Source of the DNA: Sphingopyxis fribergensis
Lineage (GTDB): Bacteria; Pseudomonadota; Alphaproteobacteria; Sphingomonadales; Sphingomonadaceae
Reading direction: 5' to 3'
Length of the DNA: 64,000 bases
Assembly: GCF_000803645.1 (NCBI RefSeq)
Contig: NZ_CP009122.1
Coordinates: 2,518,501-2,582,500 of the forward strand
Each line of letters begins with the position of its first letter. The first letter of the stretch is position 1. The notes beneath the pieces are model-generated. The model ran no database searches, was not told where the DNA came from, and saw nothing but the letters and a program-made list of their open reading frames with translations. Positions 61,234-64,000 of the stretch are shown here, in pieces. Made by a program: the position numbers and the translations under genes.

Positions 61234-61944
61234 TCAGCGCTGCGTGCGGCGCATCGGGCGCGCGGCGGGCAAACGGCTTGCCATCGCGTCGATTTCGGGC
61301 AGCGAAGCCAGATATTCGTCGAGCAGGTCGGTCAGGATGACCTGCGACGACCGGTTCGTCACCGCGCTCGCAAGGCGCAGGCGCAAATGGCGTTCGGCGT
61401 CGAGACGCAATGTGAACGCGGCCTTTTCGCGAGCCCGCAGCGCGCGCGGCGCCTTTTCCTTCTTCGGAGCGGGCTCGGCGCGCGCCTCCACCTTGCGCGC
61501 CACCGCAGCGACGCGCTCTATGAGCGATTCCTGCTGGCGGACAACCTCGGGCACTTCGGGGGCTTCGGCCCTAAATTGATCGGCCTCAAACTGGTCGGCG
61601 CCATAATCGTCTTTCAGCCCGGCACGTTCGGCCGCGAACTCGGCTCCATATTCGGGCAGCAGTTCGTGACCGGCGCTGTCGTCGACCGCATGTTCGGCCT
61701 CGGCATTATGCGCGGGCACCGATCCGGTGAGCAGCGGCTTCAAATCCACCAGGCGCGCGGGTTCGGCCGACTGGTCGGGATCGACATCATAACCCATGTC
61801 GTTCCAGCCAAGGTCGTCGTAACCGCCGGGGTTCATCGGTGCGGGGCCGCTACCGAGCGGCTGGCGGCGCATGGCGGGACGCGCTCCGCCCTTGCGGGCA
61901 AGGAGGCCAGCGCTCAGCGATGCGAGGGGTTTTGGTTCGCCCAT
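61234..61944 (-). CDS. Hypothetical protein partner of ParA-like ATPase
   Basis: This 236-residue acidic protein starts at ATG 61944, 17 nt after the ParA-like stop codon. Its first 150 residues are low-complexity and acidic. The C-terminal 60 residues (KAAFTLRLDAERHLRLRLASAVTNRSSQVILTDLLDEYLASLPEI) resemble a ribbon-helix-helix DNA-binding domain. The gene pair looks like a ParA/ParB-type or MinD-type module, but ParB motifs are absent. Role unknown. Confidence 0.7.
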   Translation of the reverse strand: MGEPKPLASLSAGLLARKGGARPAMRRQPLGSGPAPMNPGGYDDLGWNDMGYDVDPDQSAEPARLVDLKPLLTGSVPAHNAEAEHAVDDSAGHELLPEYGAEFAAERAGLKDDYGADQFEADQFRAEAPEVPEVVRQQESLIERVAAVARKVEARAEPAPKKEKAPRALRAREKAAFTLRLDAERHLRLRLASAVTNRSSQVILTDLLDEYLASLPEIDAMASRLPAARPMRRTQR

Positions 61945-61961
61945 GGTTCCGATACCTCCCG

Positions 61962-62684
61962 TCACTGGCCAGCGACGCGGCGGCCGAAGCCACCACCCAT
62001 CGGGCGAACCGCACCATAATTGCCCTGCGTGGGCAAAGGCGCGGCAAAGACGGTCCGGCGGAAATTCTTTTCGAGACGGTCGTTCATATAAGTCCACAGC
62101 TGGCGGATTTCGTCGGCGGAGCGCCCGTTCGGGTCGACCTCCATCACCGTGCGGCCGTCGATCATCGACGCGGCATAGTCGGTGCGGTGATGCAGCGTGA
62201 TCGGCGCGACGGTGCCGTGCTGCGACAGCGCAACCGCGGCTTCGCTGGTGATCTTCGCCTTCGGCGTCGCGCCGTTGACGACGAACACCAGCGGCTTGCC
62301 GGCGCGCTCGCACAGGTCGACGGTGGCGCCGACGGCGCGCAGATCATGCGGGCTCGGCCGGGTCGGGACGACGATCAGTTCGGCGACCGAAATCACGCTC
62401 TGGATCGCCATGGTGATCGCCGGCGGCGTATCGATGACCGCCAGCTTAAAGCCTTGCTGGCGCAGGATTTCAAGGTCGGATGCCAGCCGCGCGACCGTGG
62501 TCTGGGCGAACGCCGGCAGGTCGGTCTCGCGCTCGTTCCACCAGTCGGCGAGCGAGCCCTGCGGGTCGATGTCGATCAGAACGACGGGGCCGGCGCCCGC
62601 GAGCTGCGCCTGCACCGCGAGGTGCCCCGACAGCGTGGTCTTTCCCGACCCGCCTTTCTGTGAAGCCAATGCCAATACGCGCAC
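61962..62684 (-). CDS. ParA/MinD-family ATPase
   Basis: This 240-residue ATPase has the deviant Walker A motif ASQKGGSGKTTLSGHLAVQ (residues 7-25), VVLIDIDPQGSLADWW and LAVIDTPPAIT (Walker B), then VVPTRPSPHDLRAVG. A GTG at 62684 preceded by GAGGGGG gives the normal short N-terminus (M)RVLALASQKGG; an ATG at 62729 adds 15 unusual residues. It is the first gene of a pair with a ribbon-helix-helix-like protein and is not the replication-origin ParA. It may position a protein complex or the neighbouring SPOR proteins. Confidence 0.85.
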   Translation of the reverse strand: MRVLALASQKGGSGKTTLSGHLAVQAQLAGAGPVVLIDIDPQGSLADWWNERETDLPAFAQTTVARLASDLEILRQQGFKLAVIDTPPAITMAIQSVISVAELIVVPTRPSPHDLRAVGATVDLCERAGKPLVFVVNGATPKAKITSEAAVALSQHGTVAPITLHHRTDYAASMIDGRTVMEVDPNGRSADEIRQLWTYMNDRLEKNFRRTVFAAPLPTQGNYGAVRPMGGGFGRRVAGQ

Positions 62685-62952
62685 TGCGTTACCCCCTCGG
62701 AAATCCAAAATTCGGCGAAGGGATGCCATGCGGGGCGCTAAAATTGGGTTAACGATGATAAAATGAGGGTAAACGACTTCCCCACCGACATGGTAAACGA
62801 TGCCCTAACGCACACTTGTCCCAGAACGGATCAAATTCGGCGGACCCTATTTTGTCGCTAACGCCGTGTTAGCCTATTCGCGCTATAAAGCATGCGGGGA
62901 CTGCAGCCGCCGGGTCATGGCTTTGGGGCGGCGCAAGTCATTGGAGAATAAG

Positions 62953-64000
62953 ATGCGTTCATTCCGCGCCGCCCTTTTTCTGGCTCTGCCGCTCACTGCG
63001 GCATCGCTGCTCGCCGTGCCTGCCCATGCCGACGTCAAGGATGGCGTCGATGCGTGGCAGGCCGGCAATTATCAGGCCGCGGTCGCCGAATGGCGTCCGC
63101 TCGCGCTCGCCGGCGACGCCGATGCGCAATTCAATCTGGGGCAAGCGTATAAGCTCGGCCGCGGCGTTCCCGCCGATCTCACCCAGGCCGAAGCCTGGTA
63201 TCGCCGCGCCGCGAAGCTGGGGCATTTGCAGGCGGAAGACAATCTCGGCCTCGTGCTCTTCACCGCGAACCGCCGGCAGGAGGCGATGCCCTTCATCATC
63301 AATTCGGCGGCGCGCGGCGAACCGCGCGCGCAATATGTCCTCGGCACCGCGCACTTCAACGGCGATCTCGCGACGAAGGACTGGCCGCTGGCTTATGCGC
63401 TGACGAAGCGCGCCAGCGACGCCGGGCTCGACATCGCCTCGGCGCGTCTCGCCCAGCTCGACGGACTGATCCCGCTCGACCAGCGCCGGCGCGGGCTCGC
63501 GATGCTTCCCGAAATCGAACGCAGCGAACAACAGGCGCGCCTCGCCGCAGTGAACGCCGCCGCGCCGCCCGCGCCCAAACCCGTACCCGCCACCTCGCCG
63601 GTAAAGGTCGCCAGCGTGCCCGCCTCGACCCCCGGCACCCGCTACACGCCGCCGCCGGTGATCGACACGCCGCCGTCCGTCGCCGTACGCCCGTCCGCCG
63701 TGCCCGAACCCATCCGCAGCGTCTCGGTGCCATCCTCACCCGTCGCCAGCGCCGCCGCGGCCGCCGCCGCCGAAGCGACCGCCAACGCCGTCGCCGCGAC
63801 CGCCCAGCCGGGTACGACCTACGCCGCGCCGCCGGAAAGCGGCAAACTGCCTCCCAAGCCCGAGCCGGCAAAAGCCGCGCCCAAGCCCGCACCGGCGACG
63901 GCCGCGCCGGTCGCGGCCGTCGCGACCGCCGCGACGCCAGCGCCGGCCCGCGTCCACAACGGCACCGGCAACCCTTGGCGCGCGCAGCTCGGCGCCTTCG
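62953..64000 (+). CDS. Sel1-repeat protein with C-terminal SPOR domain (partial, open at window end)
   Basis: An open frame begins at ATG 62953 (GGAG at 62943-62946) and continues to the window edge, 349 codons. It has a signal peptide (MRSFRAALFLALPLTAASLLAVPAHA). Sel1-type repeats cover residues 30-150 (AQFNLGQAYKLGRGVPADLTQAEAWYRRAAKLGHLQAEDNLGLVLF; RAQYVLGTAHFNGD). A long Pro/Ala linker ends in NPWRAQLGAF, the beginning of a SPOR domain. It is exported and probably binds septal peptidoglycan. Confidence 0.85.
   Translation, partial: MRSFRAALFLALPLTAASLLAVPAHADVKDGVDAWQAGNYQAAVAEWRPLALAGDADAQFNLGQAYKLGRGVPADLTQAEAWYRRAAKLGHLQAEDNLGLVLFTANRRQEAMPFIINSAARGEPRAQYVLGTAHFNGDLATKDWPLAYALTKRASDAGLDIASARLAQLDGLIPLDQRRRGLAMLPEIERSEQQARLAAVNAAAPPAPKPVPATSPVKVASVPASTPGTRYTPPPVIDTPPSVAVRPSAVPEPIRSVSVPSSPVASAAAAAAAEATANAVAATAQPGTTYAAPPESGKLPPKPEPAKAAPKPAPATAAPVAAVATAATPAPARVHNGTGNPWRAQLGAF

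Overview
The window reads as a high-GC alphaproteobacterial chromosome from the order Sphingomonadales, most like Sphingopyxis, Novosphingobium or Sphingobium. That placement is an inference. It rests on the gene set (a TonB receptor with a typical sphingomonad leader, gatC-gatA-gatB, pyrB followed by a dihydroorotase-like gene, SPOR proteins), on many short palindromic repeats between genes, and on Ti/sphingomonad-type TraA, TraC and TraD genes. Core chromosome occupies about 11.6-13.7 kb and 43.8-64 kb. Two foreign blocks make up the rest.

Block 1 (1-11,607, continuing off the left edge) is a genomic island at the 3' end of tRNA-Tyr(GTA). It has a P4-type tyrosine integrase next to the tRNA, a DUF736 gene, an AlpA-type regulator and an ardC-type antirestriction gene. 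That ardC copy is cut off at about 7,419 by a second element. This inner element carries a head-to-tail trio of large tyrosine recombinases (ATGA overlaps), an intact ardC and a mercury operon (merR / merT / start of a third gene) with a canonical 19-bp-spacer MerR promoter.

Block 2 (about 13,718-43,828; 30.1 kb) is an island installed by a large serine recombinase. Both attachment sites are readable. Joining the outer halves restores a chromosomal palindromic repeat (attB), and joining the inner halves gives a long near-symmetrical attP. Both have AA at the centre. The left part holds the recombinase, a TumE/TumA-like toxin-antitoxin pair, an AlpA regulator, a nucleotidyltransferase-HEPN fusion, an orphan nucleotidyltransferase-like gene, two overlapping ECF sigma factor genes, traD, traC, a likely oriT and the relaxase-helicase traA. 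No type IV secretion genes are present. The transfer region ends in a gene with a scrambled tail at about 24.0 kb.

From 24.4 to 42.6 kb the island carries a catabolic cluster. A leftward arm encodes a TonB receptor, a family III CoA transferase, a one-chain biotin-dependent acyl-CoA carboxylase, an APH-type kinase and an MFS transporter, with a divergent LysR regulator. A rightward arm encodes an HSL-type esterase, an acyl-CoA dehydrogenase, a secreted GH3 glycosidase and an acyl-CoA synthetase, with a divergent TetR regulator. Together these suggest uptake, deglycosylation, de-esterification, CoA activation and beta-oxidation-like breakdown of an acylated or glycosylated carboxylic acid that is not identified here. 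An IS5-family insertion sequence lies just inside the right end.

The right-hand chromosome contains a small GIY-YIG nuclease gene flanked by inverted palindromic repeats, trigger factor with a lysine/alanine-rich tail, tRNA-Leu(TAG), gatB/gatA/gatC with a membrane protein gene inserted, DUF4153 and DUF3089 genes, ruvX, pyrB plus a non-catalytic dihydroorotase-like gene, a LuxR-type regulator, and a cluster of SPOR, ParA-like and Sel1-repeat genes running off the right edge.
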